The notes beneath the pieces are model-generated. The model saw only the letters and a program-made list of their open reading frames with translations. It was not told the DNA's origin and searched no databases. A stretch of DNA of 52,810 nt, taken from contig PGZR01000009.1 of assembly GCA_002841405.1 (NCBI GenBank), positions 1-52,810 of the forward strand. The letters run 5' to 3'. Positions 17,289 through 26,918 of the stretch are shown here, one piece after another (the stretch's first letter is position 1; each line of letters starts with the position of its first letter). A program made the translations under genes and the position numbers. The DNA is from Firmicutes bacterium HGW-Firmicutes-4 (GTDB lineage Bacteria; Bacillota; Clostridia; Eubacteriales; Eubacteriaceae).

Positions 17289-18281
17289 TTAAGCCGCTAA
17301 CTCGCCGCTAATAGGGTCAGCACCCTCAATTGCGCCAGCCAGGTAAGCGAACCATTTGATTCCGTTGTATTTCCGCGCCGCTCGATCAACCTGTGAAACA
17401 TCAGACCGGCTTATGGATGTAATGCTAAACTGAGGGACGTTATTTTCGATTAGAATGATCCCTTGCAAAGCGGCTTTGCTGAGTACGTTCGTTGCAACAC
17501 CTACAAGCGAAGCAATCCCATCTTCTGAATAACCGATTTTCGAAACCTTAACGGCCAAATCGTGCATCTCTTTTTCCATGTTGTAATTGATCCAGTCCTC
17601 GCCTAAAACAACGTCAAAATACTCACCTGACGCCGTTTGTGACCCGGTTGTTTCCAGATTTCCCATTTCTTCAATATAGGTTACGCCGTGTGCGGCTCTC
17701 AATGTTGCCAGCTCCGGATCAGTAAGAACCGCCTCGGTAACGCCCAGGACCTTTTTAAACTTAGCTGTTGCGCTGCCAATCGGGTTGGTTAACATAATTG
17801 ATAATAGACCCTCCATTACATAGGCGTCAGCCGCATGGTGGAATCCTCTGAAGGTTCTTTTTGAAGTGGGTACTGATATGTCTGCCAATGTCTGAGTCGT
17901 GACCACATAAACCTTCTCCTGATCGTCAACCCAAGCATCCAAAGCCGTGATTGTCGCCGTTGTGTTGTCAGTACAGACTAAGCCATACCAGTTTTTATTG
18001 ATCAGCGTATCCAGTTTTGCAGTAATCTCGGCCGGTGTCGCCGAAGCATCGCCAACAATCGAAATCCCTGACGGGCTTAATTCCTGGTTAAAGATCCGGG
18101 CAGCCATTTTATAGGTATCCGTTGTATTTGCGAAATCTTCCAATACATCTGTCAACTCCGCGTATGTGGTGTACGGGTGGTCCGTATCCGTTTCAAACAA
18201 TAAAATACCACCAAACTCTTTTCGCACTTCAACCGCAGTGCTGAGTTTGATGATCGATTTAAAGTCGTTTAATCTACTCAT
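17289..18281 (-). CDS. Contractile tail sheath protein (DUF3383-like)
   Basis: The 330-residue protein matches the short Mu/DUF3383-type sheath group: MSRLNDFKSIIKLSTAVEVRKEFGGILLFETD, NKNWYGLVCTD, and a C-terminal EGIASLVGVATNVLSKAALQGII. A sheath gene before a tube gene defines this phage as a myovirus. The C-terminal ...PISGELAA is poor in charged residues. Confidence 0.85.
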   Translation of the reverse strand: MSRLNDFKSIIKLSTAVEVRKEFGGILLFETDTDHPYTTYAELTDVLEDFANTTDTYKMAARIFNQELSPSGISIVGDASATPAEITAKLDTLINKNWYGLVCTDNTTATITALDAWVDDQEKVYVVTTQTLADISVPTSKRTFRGFHHAADAYVMEGLLSIMLTNPIGSATAKFKKVLGVTEAVLTDPELATLRAAHGVTYIEEMGNLETTGSQTASGEYFDVVLGEDWINYNMEKEMHDLAVKVSKIGYSEDGIASLVGVATNVLSKAALQGIILIENNVPQFSITSISRSDVSQVDRAARKYNGIKWFAYLAGAIEGADPISGELAA

Positions 18282-18789
18282 TTGTTCCTCCTGTTATATT
18301 TATTTCTTCCATTGTCTCAACAATTCGTGAGGCCTCCGTCGTGATCCGGATGATCGCATCGAATCCATATCGATGCTCATAATGGTCAACGATCTGAATG
18401 GTACGATCTCCAACCGCTTCCACGTCAGCGACCACCGCGTTGATATCTTGAAGCTCATAATAAAGACTATGATTGACCGTATCCAGGGTAAGTTGGGCCA
18501 GTCCGTTGGCATCAAAAGCCGCCGCAGCGTAAGCCATAAAACTGATTGTGAAAGTGGGTTGTTCTATCGCCGTTTCTTTGATATCAAACTCAAATAACGG
18601 GTTTGTGCTGGTTACCAGTTCACTCTCAATGATCGGCTGGCCTTCCGTTTTTCCCCGGGCGGTGGTGATCTTGTAGCTGACATAGGGGTAATCCGGTTTT
18701 TTGCCGACATTGTCGGTCGGGACCACTGGCAAATTCAGGATCTCATGGAGCCGCTTGACGATTAGTTTGGTTACTGTTACCGCACTCAT
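18274..18789 (-). CDS. Neck / tail-completion protein (LIC12616-like)
   Basis: The 171 residues begin VTKLIVKRLHEILNLPVVPTDNVGKKPDYPYVSYKITT and contain SFMAYAAAAFDANGLAQLTLD. The text is typical of the neck protein encoded upstream of the sheath. It overlaps the sheath gene by 8 bases and the gene before by 4. Confidence 0.7.
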   Translation of the reverse strand: MSAVTVTKLIVKRLHEILNLPVVPTDNVGKKPDYPYVSYKITTARGKTEGQPIIESELVTSTNPLFEFDIKETAIEQPTFTISFMAYAAAAFDANGLAQLTLDTVNHSLYYELQDINAVVADVEAVGDRTIQIVDHYEHRYGFDAIIRITTEASRIVETMEEINITGGTNE

Positions 18790-19133
18790 TGGTTGTCGCC
18801 CCGTTTCAGGATGTAAATGTGAAGGCCACCACCATATCTGCTATGGTTTTTGTCCTGCGCCACAGCATACTCGATCCCGTTATCCTCAATCTTTTCGCCC
18901 TTTTTAAATCTCGAATAGGTGTAAAGCTTCTGATCCTCGGATGTGTACGTCCCACCTTTGTCATACTTCAAATCCTCATATGACAGCGGCAGCAACGCAC
19001 CCTGAAACGGAGTCGTTACCATCGTCCCATCAACCCAGACGCCGCCATTGTCGTAGTCATAATGGCCATCGACGTAGCTGATATGATTCAAGGTTGTCAT
19101 TACCAGTGCCAGTATTTTGGGTGTAGGTATCAT
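18786..19133 (-). CDS. Small head-tail connection protein
   Basis: The 115-residue protein (TPKILALVMTTLNHISYVDGHYDYDNGGVWVDGT...) resembles short stopper-type proteins with a beta-rich core (LYTYSRFKKGEKI, GLHIYILKRGD). Position between connector genes supports a head-completion role; the family is not certain. Confidence 0.6.
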   Translation of the reverse strand: MIPTPKILALVMTTLNHISYVDGHYDYDNGGVWVDGTMVTTPFQGALLPLSYEDLKYDKGGTYTSEDQKLYTYSRFKKGEKIEDNGIEYAVAQDKNHSRYGGGLHIYILKRGDNQ

Positions 19134-19645
19134 TTTTTCACCACCTTGTAAGTGATCTTTTCTCTGAGTTCGCCAGTATCAATCAAAGGATTGGTTTTAC
19201 CGCCGTTCTTATCAACCGTATACGGGTGTTTCTCAGGGCTACTAAGGTCCGTCATAAATTCCTGGATAAACCTTACGCACTCGATTCCGATCCGATTTTG
19301 AAATTGCGAAACGCTGATTTTCATCAAGACAACCTGTTCCAGCAATTCCTCAATAATCCGCTCCATTTTGGCCTTATTCGCATCATATCCGCCACGGATA
19401 TAGCTTCTTTCTGGAATATTGATGTGAGTTGTTTCAGGTTTTAAATGAAGCCCCGTCGCCCCAAGATAGCCCCGCATTTTGTCGGTAACTTTAATTTGGA
19501 ACCCAAACTCATTTACGTGTGCGATCATCAGGATCTTAGAATCTTCATCCGCCTGAATTCCGACATGTATCTCAAAGCTGGTAATCTCCTTCATCACATC
19601 CAGTAACAGGCCGACATTGCTCACATCTTTTACATAATCAGCCAT
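19130..19645 (-). CDS. HK97-gp10-like head-tail joining protein
   Basis: The reading frame is open further upstream, but the start MADYVKDVSNVGLL at 19645 fits the end of the upstream gene at 19647 and has GAGG before it. The protein has 171 residues: ITSFEIHVGIQADEDSKILMIAHVNEFG, then RSYIRGGYDANKAKMERIIEELLEQV and a C-terminal TDLSSPEKHPYTVDKNGGKTNPLIDTGELREKITYKV. NPLIDTGELR is the hallmark of this tail-completion family. Confidence 0.8.
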   Translation of the reverse strand: MADYVKDVSNVGLLLDVMKEITSFEIHVGIQADEDSKILMIAHVNEFGFQIKVTDKMRGYLGATGLHLKPETTHINIPERSYIRGGYDANKAKMERIIEELLEQVVLMKISVSQFQNRIGIECVRFIQEFMTDLSSPEKHPYTVDKNGGKTNPLIDTGELREKITYKVVKK

Positions 19646-19646
19646 G

Positions 19647-20264
19647 TCAGAACCTCGGCGCCCGATGCTGCATAAGTGATGGCAATATGGACCGCATATA
19701 ATCCTTGTCCCATTCCCAGCGCACATCGGATATCGAAAATGATTTAAGCCCGGCAGCACCATCAGTTAAGGCCATGGCTCCGTTGATCATGGAGAACAGC
19801 GCCGCTTCAATGTCGTAAGGAAGCGTCCGTGGTTCTTCCTCGGTTTCGTCCTTTGGTAGCACATAGCCAGCTGTATAGGCAATCTCAATGTTCTTGGACT
19901 GCTGAACCATGAAATTTGAGATTCCATAATGTAATCCCGATGCGCCCCATGGCCGGGTTCCCTCAATGATGCCAGATTCATCAAACGAATAATCTGATTC
20001 ATTAACCGTTGATCCATTGATCTTTATTGAATCGATACCAAGAACTGGGTAACTCTTCACCTGAATAGTCAAGCGATTGTTCCCCTTGACCTTCTCGGTG
20101 TATTGTGCTTTTTTTAGCTTTCGACCCAGAATGTTTTCAATTTCCTGACTGGCGCTGTTAATCAAGAATTCCAGCTTGAAATCTTGGCTGGTATCCGCTT
20201 CAGCAATGCCATTGAACTGCTTCAGTCGTTCAACTGTGGTTAAAGCATTAGACGCAAGCGCCAT
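19647..20264 (-). CDS. Head-tail connector protein (gp6-like)
   Basis: The 205-residue protein begins with helices (TTVERLKQFNGI, KLEFLINSASQEIENILGRKLKKAQYTEKVKGNN) and continues with beta strands (TIQVKSYPVLGIDSIKINGSTV, IEIAYTAGYVLP), the layout of gp6/gp15 adaptor proteins. These form a ring under the portal. Confidence 0.8.
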   Translation of the reverse strand: MALASNALTTVERLKQFNGIAEADTSQDFKLEFLINSASQEIENILGRKLKKAQYTEKVKGNNRLTIQVKSYPVLGIDSIKINGSTVNESDYSFDESGIIEGTRPWGASGLHYGISNFMVQQSKNIEIAYTAGYVLPKDETEEEPRTLPYDIEAALFSMINGAMALTDGAAGLKSFSISDVRWEWDKDYMRSILPSLMQHRAPRF

Positions 20265-20418
20265 GGCTTATCACCTCTTTCGCCTGATTAATAATCAAAG
20301 AGATGTCGCCGATTTTCATAAATGTTCCTTCGAATTTTTCCATTTGCTCATTCAATTCTTTTACTAACGCCAATGCTTTTTCAAGTTCAGATGTATCAAC
20401 TTTTATTTTTAATTCCAT
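20248..20418 (-). CDS. Small coiled-coil phage protein, 56 residues
   Basis: The start follows AGAGGTGG and the gene overlaps the connector gene by 17 bases. The product (MELKIKVDTSELEKALALVKELNEQMEKFEGTFMK...) has an N-terminal beta strand and a heptad-rich helix. Small genes of this look are common between capsid and connector genes. Function unknown. Confidence 0.65.
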   Translation of the reverse strand: MELKIKVDTSELEKALALVKELNEQMEKFEGTFMKIGDISLIINQAKEVISHGACV

Positions 20419-20427
20419 GGTCCACCT

Positions 20428-20739
20428 CTAATTCGCAGCGTCATGGATCGCTTGTACCAAATCATCTTTATTCAATTTTGAATAACCAGCGACCCCCATC
20501 GTTTTTGCGATCTCTTTTAATTCCTCAACAGTTCGGTCGGATAGTTCATCGTGCTTGGTTTCTTCCGGCTCCATCACCTTTTGTTCCATTGGTCCAGCTT
20601 CCAGATTATCGGCATAGCCTTTTAGGATAAAGGCATCGGCCAGCTCCTTGGGGAGATCGTACTCAACGCCCTCTTCAAAGGTCTGAATAGTGATCCCGTT
20701 CAAACTCCCAGGAACCGTTTTTAACATCTTTATTTTCAT
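20428..20739 (-). CDS. Head protein with SAP/Rho-N-like C-terminal domain
   Basis: The start MKIKMLKTVPGS at 20739 follows AAGGGTGG; an upstream in-frame ATG at 20853 has no good site. The 103-residue protein has a small beta domain (PGSLNGITIQTFEEGVEYDLPKELADAFI) and ends with LSDRTVEELKEIAKTMGVAGYSKLNKDDLVQAI, a Rho-N/SAP-like helix-extended-helix fold. Such proteins follow capsid genes in many phages. The role is unknown. Confidence 0.7.
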   Translation of the reverse strand: MKIKMLKTVPGSLNGITIQTFEEGVEYDLPKELADAFILKGYADNLEAGPMEQKVMEPEETKHDELSDRTVEELKEIAKTMGVAGYSKLNKDDLVQAIHDAAN

Positions 20740-20857
20740 GGTGTTAACCACCCTTTCTTTTCTCTCAATAGGGGTTATCGCCCCCGTTTGAATATCAACT
20801 TTGCTATGCTCGGTTAACTTATCAAACAGAGACGGCCCACTTTGAAATAGCATTTCC

Positions 20858-21265
20858 CTACGCTACAGGAGCGAATTGTGGATGCCCTTGAACAGCAGTA
20901 GCCCCAACAGTTCCCCCGGTGGTCACATTGGTAGAAACAACCGATAACCGCACGTAACGCTTATTGCCCCGGTACCCGATTTTACTGACCTTGTTATCAT
21001 CCGTGTCGGCTGCAAAAGAAGCGGCTGCTTCGGTACCCAGCAGATCAGCATCGGCCACAGCTGCAGCATCAGACAAGGCGCTGTTATCGCCTTCGTGGAT
21101 CAGCAGGGTATAATCACCATCAGTAATGGTCCCGGTCTGGAAAACAAAGGTAAGGTCGCCAAAACCCTTTGTGTCGATAATTGCCCCGGCAGTTGTGGTA
21201 TTCGTTGAGATCGCCTGAATGTTCAGGGCGTTTGATACTTTGATGTTATTTTTCATATCTTTCAT
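20858..21265 (-). CDS. Capsid decoration-type protein
   Basis: The 135-residue protein is beta-rich, Ala/Thr-rich and Cys-free, and directly follows the major capsid gene. Recognisable text includes IDTKGFGDLTFVFQTGTITDGDYTLLIHEGDNSAL and GYRGNKRYVRLSVVS. From position and composition it is probably a head decoration or stabilising protein. Confidence 0.6.
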   Translation of the reverse strand: MKDMKNNIKVSNALNIQAISTNTTTAGAIIDTKGFGDLTFVFQTGTITDGDYTLLIHEGDNSALSDAAAVADADLLGTEAAASFAADTDDNKVSKIGYRGNKRYVRLSVVSTNVTTGGTVGATAVQGHPQFAPVA

Positions 21266-21278
21266 TATTCATTCCTCC

Positions 21279-22418
21279 TTATGACAATTTCAGTTTCTTA
21301 ATTGCTTGATCGTTGATGACCATGCCGCCGACCTGTTTGGTTGTGTAGAACAACACATGAGGCTTTTTGGTATATGGATCTCTCAGGGTGCTGATCCCTT
21401 TTTTATCCACGATTCGATAAGCAGAAAAATCACCGTACAGAATTGGAGTTGCCCCAGTCACCAGTGTCCCGGATGACGTTGCATTCGGCATGTCATCAGC
21501 AACAATATAAGTGTCACCAAGGATCGTGTTCGGCTTGTCTACTTGAGTAGATGGTTGCCATACATACTGGCCATTCTCATCTTTCAGCGTCCGGATGTAA
21601 GCCAAAGTGAACCGGTTGAACATGAAGTTTGCATTGATCGCAAACTCTTGTCTAAGTTCGGCTTGCATCTGGATTAGAGCATCAAAATCCAATGTGTCGG
21701 TAATAATGCCGACCTGATCGCTAACCAGTAATCCCTCTGGCATATTGATGCCATTCCCGTTAATAAAGGCATAGCCTTCACGTCGGCCAAATCTGTTCGC
21801 AATTCTTTGGTTGATATAGCTTTCGAAATTAAAAGCCGGATCGTCAATCAATTGCTGGGTTGCTGATGGTTGAGCATACATTTCGTGCAAAGTGATCCGC
21901 ACCATTTCTAAATCGCCGGTAGTGGTTTCTGGGCGGTCTTCTCTTTCCCCGACCCAGCCAGATTCAAAGTCGTCTTCGCCCTCTCTTGGGATTTTCAGAG
22001 AATTACCGGTTGAAATGGTCGACTTGCTGGCCACCTGACGGACTGGAGAAAAGTCTCGAATTCTTTCAATGATAGTTGTTTCCATCTGTTCCGGGATCAT
22101 GTACCCGCCTTCTGGGTCGCTGTCCATTGACAATCCCTTTGTCTCGGGGATAATCCCTTTTCGCATGTATTCCATCATCGCTTTTACTTCGGCGGTTTGT
22201 GGAACGTCGCCACCTTCACCTGGGGCGGTGTTCACTCGCTGGGCCTTCAGTTCGATTTTGTCAAGCTGTGCCTGAAGCTTTTCCATCTTTTCTTTTAAAT
22301 AACCAGCGGCCGCACCATACTGCTTGACCTCTGCCTGCACCTGGTCGTTTGTTTCTTTGAACACGGCAAACGCTCTGTTCATTTCTTCAATCATCTGTTT
22401 TTGTTCTGCTACACTCAT
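21279..22418 (-). CDS. Major capsid protein, HK97 fold
   Basis: The 379-residue protein starts with a coiled-coil scaffold (delta) domain to about residue 70. The HK97-type body follows: YMIPEQMETTIIERIRDFSPVRQVAS, FESYINQRIANRFGRREGYAFINGNG and NANFMFNRFTLAYIRTLKDENGQYVW. The delta domain is normally removed by the protease encoded upstream. Confidence 0.95.
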   Translation of the reverse strand: MSVAEQKQMIEEMNRAFAVFKETNDQVQAEVKQYGAAAGYLKEKMEKLQAQLDKIELKAQRVNTAPGEGGDVPQTAEVKAMMEYMRKGIIPETKGLSMDSDPEGGYMIPEQMETTIIERIRDFSPVRQVASKSTISTGNSLKIPREGEDDFESGWVGEREDRPETTTGDLEMVRITLHEMYAQPSATQQLIDDPAFNFESYINQRIANRFGRREGYAFINGNGINMPEGLLVSDQVGIITDTLDFDALIQMQAELRQEFAINANFMFNRFTLAYIRTLKDENGQYVWQPSTQVDKPNTILGDTYIVADDMPNATSSGTLVTGATPILYGDFSAYRIVDKKGISTLRDPYTKKPHVLFYTTKQVGGMVINDQAIKKLKLS

Positions 22419-22420
22419 AC

Positions 22421-23485
22421 TTACACCTCATCCTTTTTCATATTTTTTGCGTAATCTAAAAAGCCCTCACATAGAGCCTTGAATTCTAAATCTTCGCCGG
22501 CAGCCTTTTCTTCATCATCAGGTGGCGGGTCTTCCTCATCGTCCGTCTCATCGCCAAACATGGCCTTTTGGATCTTGTCCCAGTTGCATCCCATTACTTC
22601 CGACACGGCCTTCATAATGCCCTGCAATCGCTCGGCGTTCGGCTTTGATATCGCCGCCCCGGCTTTAATTTCGTGCATAAAAATACTCGATGCTTTTTCG
22701 ACCAATTCGGTCGCATCGAGTTGCTTTTGTGATTCATCTTCAGCTTCAATAAGCAGTTTATACATTTCAATACAGGTATCATGGTATTCCTGTAAACTTG
22801 CATCGATTAGTGCCACTTTCTGGATGGTATTAATTGATACGTCATTCATGATTCCCCTTATAGCATCATTAAGGGCATCATTTACTCTGTACCGCATTCG
22901 CCTCAGCTCTTCAAGCTGTAATACCTGGTTAAAACTGAACGCCTTTGTTCCAATCATAAATTCCAATTCTTTCCCTCCTTCTACAGATTTGACGCTCCCC
23001 TGCACATTCTGTGCCATCGGGTTCATGGGGAACGTCACCCGTGAACCTTCCATAATGTCGATATCCAGTAGGTCCCGAATGGTTGTCTTCCCTTCGATCA
23101 CATATTTATAGGCCAAAGTGTTGTATCCTATCGAATATTTCACCGCCACGCCGTCTGTTTCGGCTCTTTTTAACAGAGCGTAGTGTTTATGTGCCTCGGG
23201 GAAAATAATCGCCCCTTCGTCCTTTTCGAGATAAAGCGTAATATTGGCTTTAATCCCTTCCGGTGTCGAAAACAAATCCATGTGGCCATGCTCGGTGCCA
23301 ACCTGATGCTGGCTTAACAGTGGCAACTTCTTGCCCTCATTCCTGGCCGCAATGCTCGGCTTTACCCGGTCATTCCCCAGGTCGACATTATCGTAGGGCG
23401 ATAATAAAATGACCGCTTTCCCCTTGTCCCCATCGGTATGGACATCGGAAACGGTCACCGCAAATTCTTTATATTCCAGACTCAA
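22421..23485 (-). CDS. HK97-type prohead protease with long C-terminal extension
   Basis: Residues 1-185 match the U35 prohead protease. H60 (LPLLSQH) and S118 (VKYSIGY) are the likely catalytic pair. The extra ~170 residues hold helices (LQLEELRRMRYRVNDALNDAI) and an acidic tail (DETDDEEDPPPDDEEKAAGEDLE). The extension probably contributes to scaffold or capsid binding. The protein matures the head by cleaving the capsid delta domain. Confidence 0.88.
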   Translation of the reverse strand: MSLEYKEFAVTVSDVHTDGDKGKAVILLSPYDNVDLGNDRVKPSIAARNEGKKLPLLSQHQVGTEHGHMDLFSTPEGIKANITLYLEKDEGAIIFPEAHKHYALLKRAETDGVAVKYSIGYNTLAYKYVIEGKTTIRDLLDIDIMEGSRVTFPMNPMAQNVQGSVKSVEGGKELEFMIGTKAFSFNQVLQLEELRRMRYRVNDALNDAIRGIMNDVSINTIQKVALIDASLQEYHDTCIEMYKLLIEAEDESQKQLDATELVEKASSIFMHEIKAGAAISKPNAERLQGIMKAVSEVMGCNWDKIQKAMFGDETDDEEDPPPDDEEKAAGEDLEFKALCEGFLDYAKNMKKDEV

Positions 23486-23533
23486 TTCACCACCACCTTT
23501 CGTATTGGATTAGACATTTGATCACTCCTTCCA

Positions 23534-25624
23534 TTATTCAAAATCAGCTGGAACTTCTATGCATCGGCATTCCGTAATTTCTTTTGCCGGTCCATCAGGG
23601 TCCCCGGGGTGCATTAAACCATTGCTGAACGGCTTATTTATATCTCTAATTTGACCGTTTAGAACAACATGATTTGCCTTATCTTTGGGGTCATTCCCCC
23701 TTACTGCCTTATCCTTGGCCGTTACCCACTTCTTTTTCTTAACACCGGAATCAACCATCGCTTGGTGATTACCTTTGATAATTGAGTTGTGGACCTCGGT
23801 ACTTGCGATCCGCTTCGCTCTGCCAATTGAGTTTATCTCCGACTGGTCAAAGATGTTCTGGGCGATTTCGGCATTGCTTAAGCCCTTTTCCATGCCGTCG
23901 GAAATGATCCGTTTTATCTGGTCCTTGGTGGTCTGATTAACATAGGTCACCTGCTGTGCCGCAGATTCTCTAGCCCACTTAAGCAGATCCTCGTTCATAA
24001 TGGCTTCAATCCCGGTTTCTTCCAGATTCAGGGCAAATATTTCATCGGCGATGCTGTAACCAACACCCATGCTTTCAAGGTAAAGCTGCACAATGGTACT
24101 GGCAAACAGTTCATTTTCAGCATCCCAATCAAGCAAGCTATCGAGTAATGTCTTCAACTGGTCCTCAGTTAATTCTTGCTGATCATCAGCCTTAATCTCA
24201 ATCGGGTCAGCGCTCTTAAACCCCTTCTTGATCCGTTTTGCCTGGTCAATGAAGTATTTGCCAATGATCGGCTGCTGCTTCTTAATCCCGGCTTCAATTG
24301 CCGCATTGAAGATTTGCAAGGCTTTTGTCTGCTTAACGCTTTTGTGTTCACCTCCCCCCGACATCGCCTTAAAATTTACATCATCGTTTCCTTCATCGCC
24401 GGTCGGCTGCGGTGGCTGGATCGGCTTGCCCTCTGGGATATCAATGTATGACATCGGGATCCGGTAGACATCCAACCCGTTTTTGGTATCTAGTCCCACA
24501 TATTCCCGCTTATCATTTTCAGTCATGAAGGTTACGCCGCTCACCATGTCAAACTTCTCTTTGATATTCTCCTGCATCTCAGCAATATCACTCAGGTCAA
24601 AATAAAAGAACTCACTGTCAGCGAGTCCCAAGAATTGTCCGAGTTCGTCCGCCAGCTCCCGTAAGAGCGGGATAACGGTTTCGGTATACAGCGACTTTTT
24701 AGCCTCTGATTTGTTGTTGTACGAGCTAAATTCATTGAACCCGATTAAGATGGGGTCAACGCCCAAGGAAGCGCATATCTCGACGATGGTTTGTTTGGAA
24801 CCTTCCAGCCAGTCGGTGTCTTTCGGGTTGTTGCCGAAATCCACGAACGTTGCCCCGCCTTCAAGCAACATGTATCCGCCTGGGTTGTCGCCGTTATACT
24901 CAGATCTTATTTCGTCTTTTGTTCTTTGCCTAGCAATTTCCCCTAATGTCTCTGCAATAACAAAAGCACCATCTTTCTTTGCCCCATTCTTCATGAGGCT
25001 GTAGTTCCATTGCTTGATGGCATTGTTCTGGTCAATCACTCGTGCCGCTGGCCCTAAAATGCTCATGCCTCGACCAAGGCCGTCGTATTCGTCCATGGGA
25101 TTAAATGATTTCCAGTGGAGTATATTTTCTGGCTCGATCGATTTAATGCTGCCGGCATGATATTGAAACGATGCGATTGGTCGATCTGCATCCCTTCCAA
25201 ACTCAATAACACATCGGTCAGGTCGGTAACAATATAGTTCTTTCGCTTCCCCGCTAGCGATTGTTTTATGAATGAAGGTTTCCCCGCCCAGATAAAAGAA
25301 CTTAATCGCCCTTTCCAAAAACTTTGATTGCCCCTGCATGGGGTTTGGGTTCTCGATTAACAACTTCATTGGGTGATTCGGGATCTTTTCAAGTGAGCTA
25401 TCCTCGCTGTAGGTAGCCACTTCCCAGTTTATCGCCGTTGCAGCCTTGACTATCTTATCAAGACACGCATAAACGACAAAGTTCTGGTACCCCTCTTTGC
25501 ACATGTTGGGGTAATTGACTTCCGTGTGCTTTTGGATTCCTCCGTTCACCCGCAAGATCTTCGTAAATACAGAGTCTTCGCTTAATGAAAATGCTTTTAC
25601 TGCCCATTTTTGGAATTTATTCAA
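23534..25624 (-). CDS. Portal protein fused to a MuF-type minor head protein
   Basis: Residues 1 to about 410 are an HK97-type portal (YQNFVVYACLDKIVKAATAINWEV, FYLGGETFIHK, SFNPMDEYDGLGRGMS). The C-terminal part (about 560-696) is a MuF/head morphogenesis domain: RAKRIASTEVHNSIIKGNHQAMVDSG and ending MHPGDPDGPAKEITECRCIEVP. The start is a TTG behind AGGGAGGTGAG. The two functions are usually separate genes. Residues 410-560 link them with helices and a Gly-rich stretch. Confidence 0.9.
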   Translation of the reverse strand: MNKFQKWAVKAFSLSEDSVFTKILRVNGGIQKHTEVNYPNMCKEGYQNFVVYACLDKIVKAATAINWEVATYSEDSSLEKIPNHPMKLLIENPNPMQGQSKFLERAIKFFYLGGETFIHKTIASGEAKELYCYRPDRCVIEFGRDADRPIASFQYHAGSIKSIEPENILHWKSFNPMDEYDGLGRGMSILGPAARVIDQNNAIKQWNYSLMKNGAKKDGAFVIAETLGEIARQRTKDEIRSEYNGDNPGGYMLLEGGATFVDFGNNPKDTDWLEGSKQTIVEICASLGVDPILIGFNEFSSYNNKSEAKKSLYTETVIPLLRELADELGQFLGLADSEFFYFDLSDIAEMQENIKEKFDMVSGVTFMTENDKREYVGLDTKNGLDVYRIPMSYIDIPEGKPIQPPQPTGDEGNDDVNFKAMSGGGEHKSVKQTKALQIFNAAIEAGIKKQQPIIGKYFIDQAKRIKKGFKSADPIEIKADDQQELTEDQLKTLLDSLLDWDAENELFASTIVQLYLESMGVGYSIADEIFALNLEETGIEAIMNEDLLKWARESAAQQVTYVNQTTKDQIKRIISDGMEKGLSNAEIAQNIFDQSEINSIGRAKRIASTEVHNSIIKGNHQAMVDSGVKKKKWVTAKDKAVRGNDPKDKANHVVLNGQIRDINKPFSNGLMHPGDPDGPAKEITECRCIEVPADFE

Positions 25625-25631
25625 TACTTTC

Positions 25632-26918
25632 TCACCTCCCTATGCGTGTGATTCTGAATGCTGACTCGTTGTTTAAGATCGTAAAACAGAAATACCTTAA
25701 CGCATCCATCGCATGATCATGATCCTTGATCGGCTTATCCTCGCCTCGATCAGCTGCCTTTTTATCCCAGATGTAATTACTAAATTCTTTGATTGTGTTG
25801 ATGCAATTATCCAATATTTTTATTCTCCCTAGATCAAGAACAACGCCAGTGACGCGAATGCCATCAATAACCTCGTTTTTTGCTTTTCTTATTGAAAGGC
25901 CGCGTGTTTTTAATTCGGCGATAAAGGAAGCTGCCGACGGGTCAATAATGATTTGCTCAATCTGCCTGCCATTGATAAACTCAATCAAATCATCAGCAAA
26001 CTTACTATCCGTCTTTTGCTTTGCCGCTTCTCTGCCTGAGTAGTAATATTCCTCAGTGCAGTACCACGTCCCTGATATGCCACGTTCCCACAATAAAAAA
26101 ACGGTCGCGTTTTGCGTACCGTAATCAATCGAAATATAGCGTTCTTTTGTTAATTCCTCTGGCACCTCATGGATCACATGCTTTTCAGCATCAAACATGT
26201 CATAAATAATCCCCTGGGCAATGGTCCATAACCCCAGAATGTACCGCTTGTAAAACACGCCGGTATACATGGACCGATAACGCGCTTTGATCTTTTCAGA
26301 TAAGGACAAATTGTCATCCATGGTGAAGTGCAGGTACAAGATATTCTTTTTGTCAATCTCATTAATCCAGTTGACTTTAAACCAGTGATAAGGGCCGTCC
26401 GGGTTACAATTGAACCAGAACTTTGATCCATCAACCGAACAACGCCCGGTGGCTTGATTAACAAAAGATTCCGGCATCAGTGCCACTTCATCAAAGAAGA
26501 CACCGGCCAGCGTGATCCCTTGGATAAGATCCTGCGACCGTTCATCCTTGCCACCAAAAACATAAAAGTAATTAGTGACGCCTTTTCTAGTGACTGTTAC
26601 CAAGTTGTCCGCCCGGTTGTCGTGGACTTTATAACCCCGGGACTTGAGCATTAGTTTCAACCAGAATAAAACATTACGCCGGAATGAACCAATGGTCTTT
26701 CCGCACATCCCAAAGTTTTGGCCGTTGAATGTCTCCATGGCCCATATCACAAAGGATAATGACATGGATAAGGTTTTGCCTGACCGGATCGCTCCATCGG
26801 CTATTATCCCGTCCTTGTCATACATAGGGCTTTCTGGCATCCACCAGGTTAAAACTTTCTTCTGCTTATTTGAGAATGGTTTGAACTTAAAAACCGCTTT
26901 TCTAATCGTCGGACTCAT
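25632..26918 (-). CDS. terL: Terminase large subunit
   Basis: The 428-residue packaging motor has Walker A (GAIRSGKT, 42-49) and Walker B (FFDE, 141-144). The nuclease domain has acidic residues in ISIDYGTQNAT, IIIDPSAASF and DHAMDALRYF. It overlaps the small subunit by 17 bases. Domain order and length are normal for PBSX/SPP1-type terminases. Confidence 0.95.
   Translation of the reverse strand: MSPTIRKAVFKFKPFSNKQKKVLTWWMPESPMYDKDGIIADGAIRSGKTLSMSLSFVIWAMETFNGQNFGMCGKTIGSFRRNVLFWLKLMLKSRGYKVHDNRADNLVTVTRKGVTNYFYVFGGKDERSQDLIQGITLAGVFFDEVALMPESFVNQATGRCSVDGSKFWFNCNPDGPYHWFKVNWINEIDKKNILYLHFTMDDNLSLSEKIKARYRSMYTGVFYKRYILGLWTIAQGIIYDMFDAEKHVIHEVPEELTKERYISIDYGTQNATVFLLWERGISGTWYCTEEYYYSGREAAKQKTDSKFADDLIEFINGRQIEQIIIDPSAASFIAELKTRGLSIRKAKNEVIDGIRVTGVVLDLGRIKILDNCINTIKEFSNYIWDKKAADRGEDKPIKDHDHAMDALRYFCFTILNNESAFRITRIGR

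Noticed and set aside
20740-20853. Upstream start for the Rho-N-like head protein
   Set aside because: The ATG at 20853 has its AGGGA only a few bases away; the start at 20739 has a well-placed AAGGGTGG. The leader peptide also looks non-coding.
22479-23111. 210-codon plus-strand frame opposite the protease
   Set aside because: Ser/Ile-rich antisense shadow without RBS.
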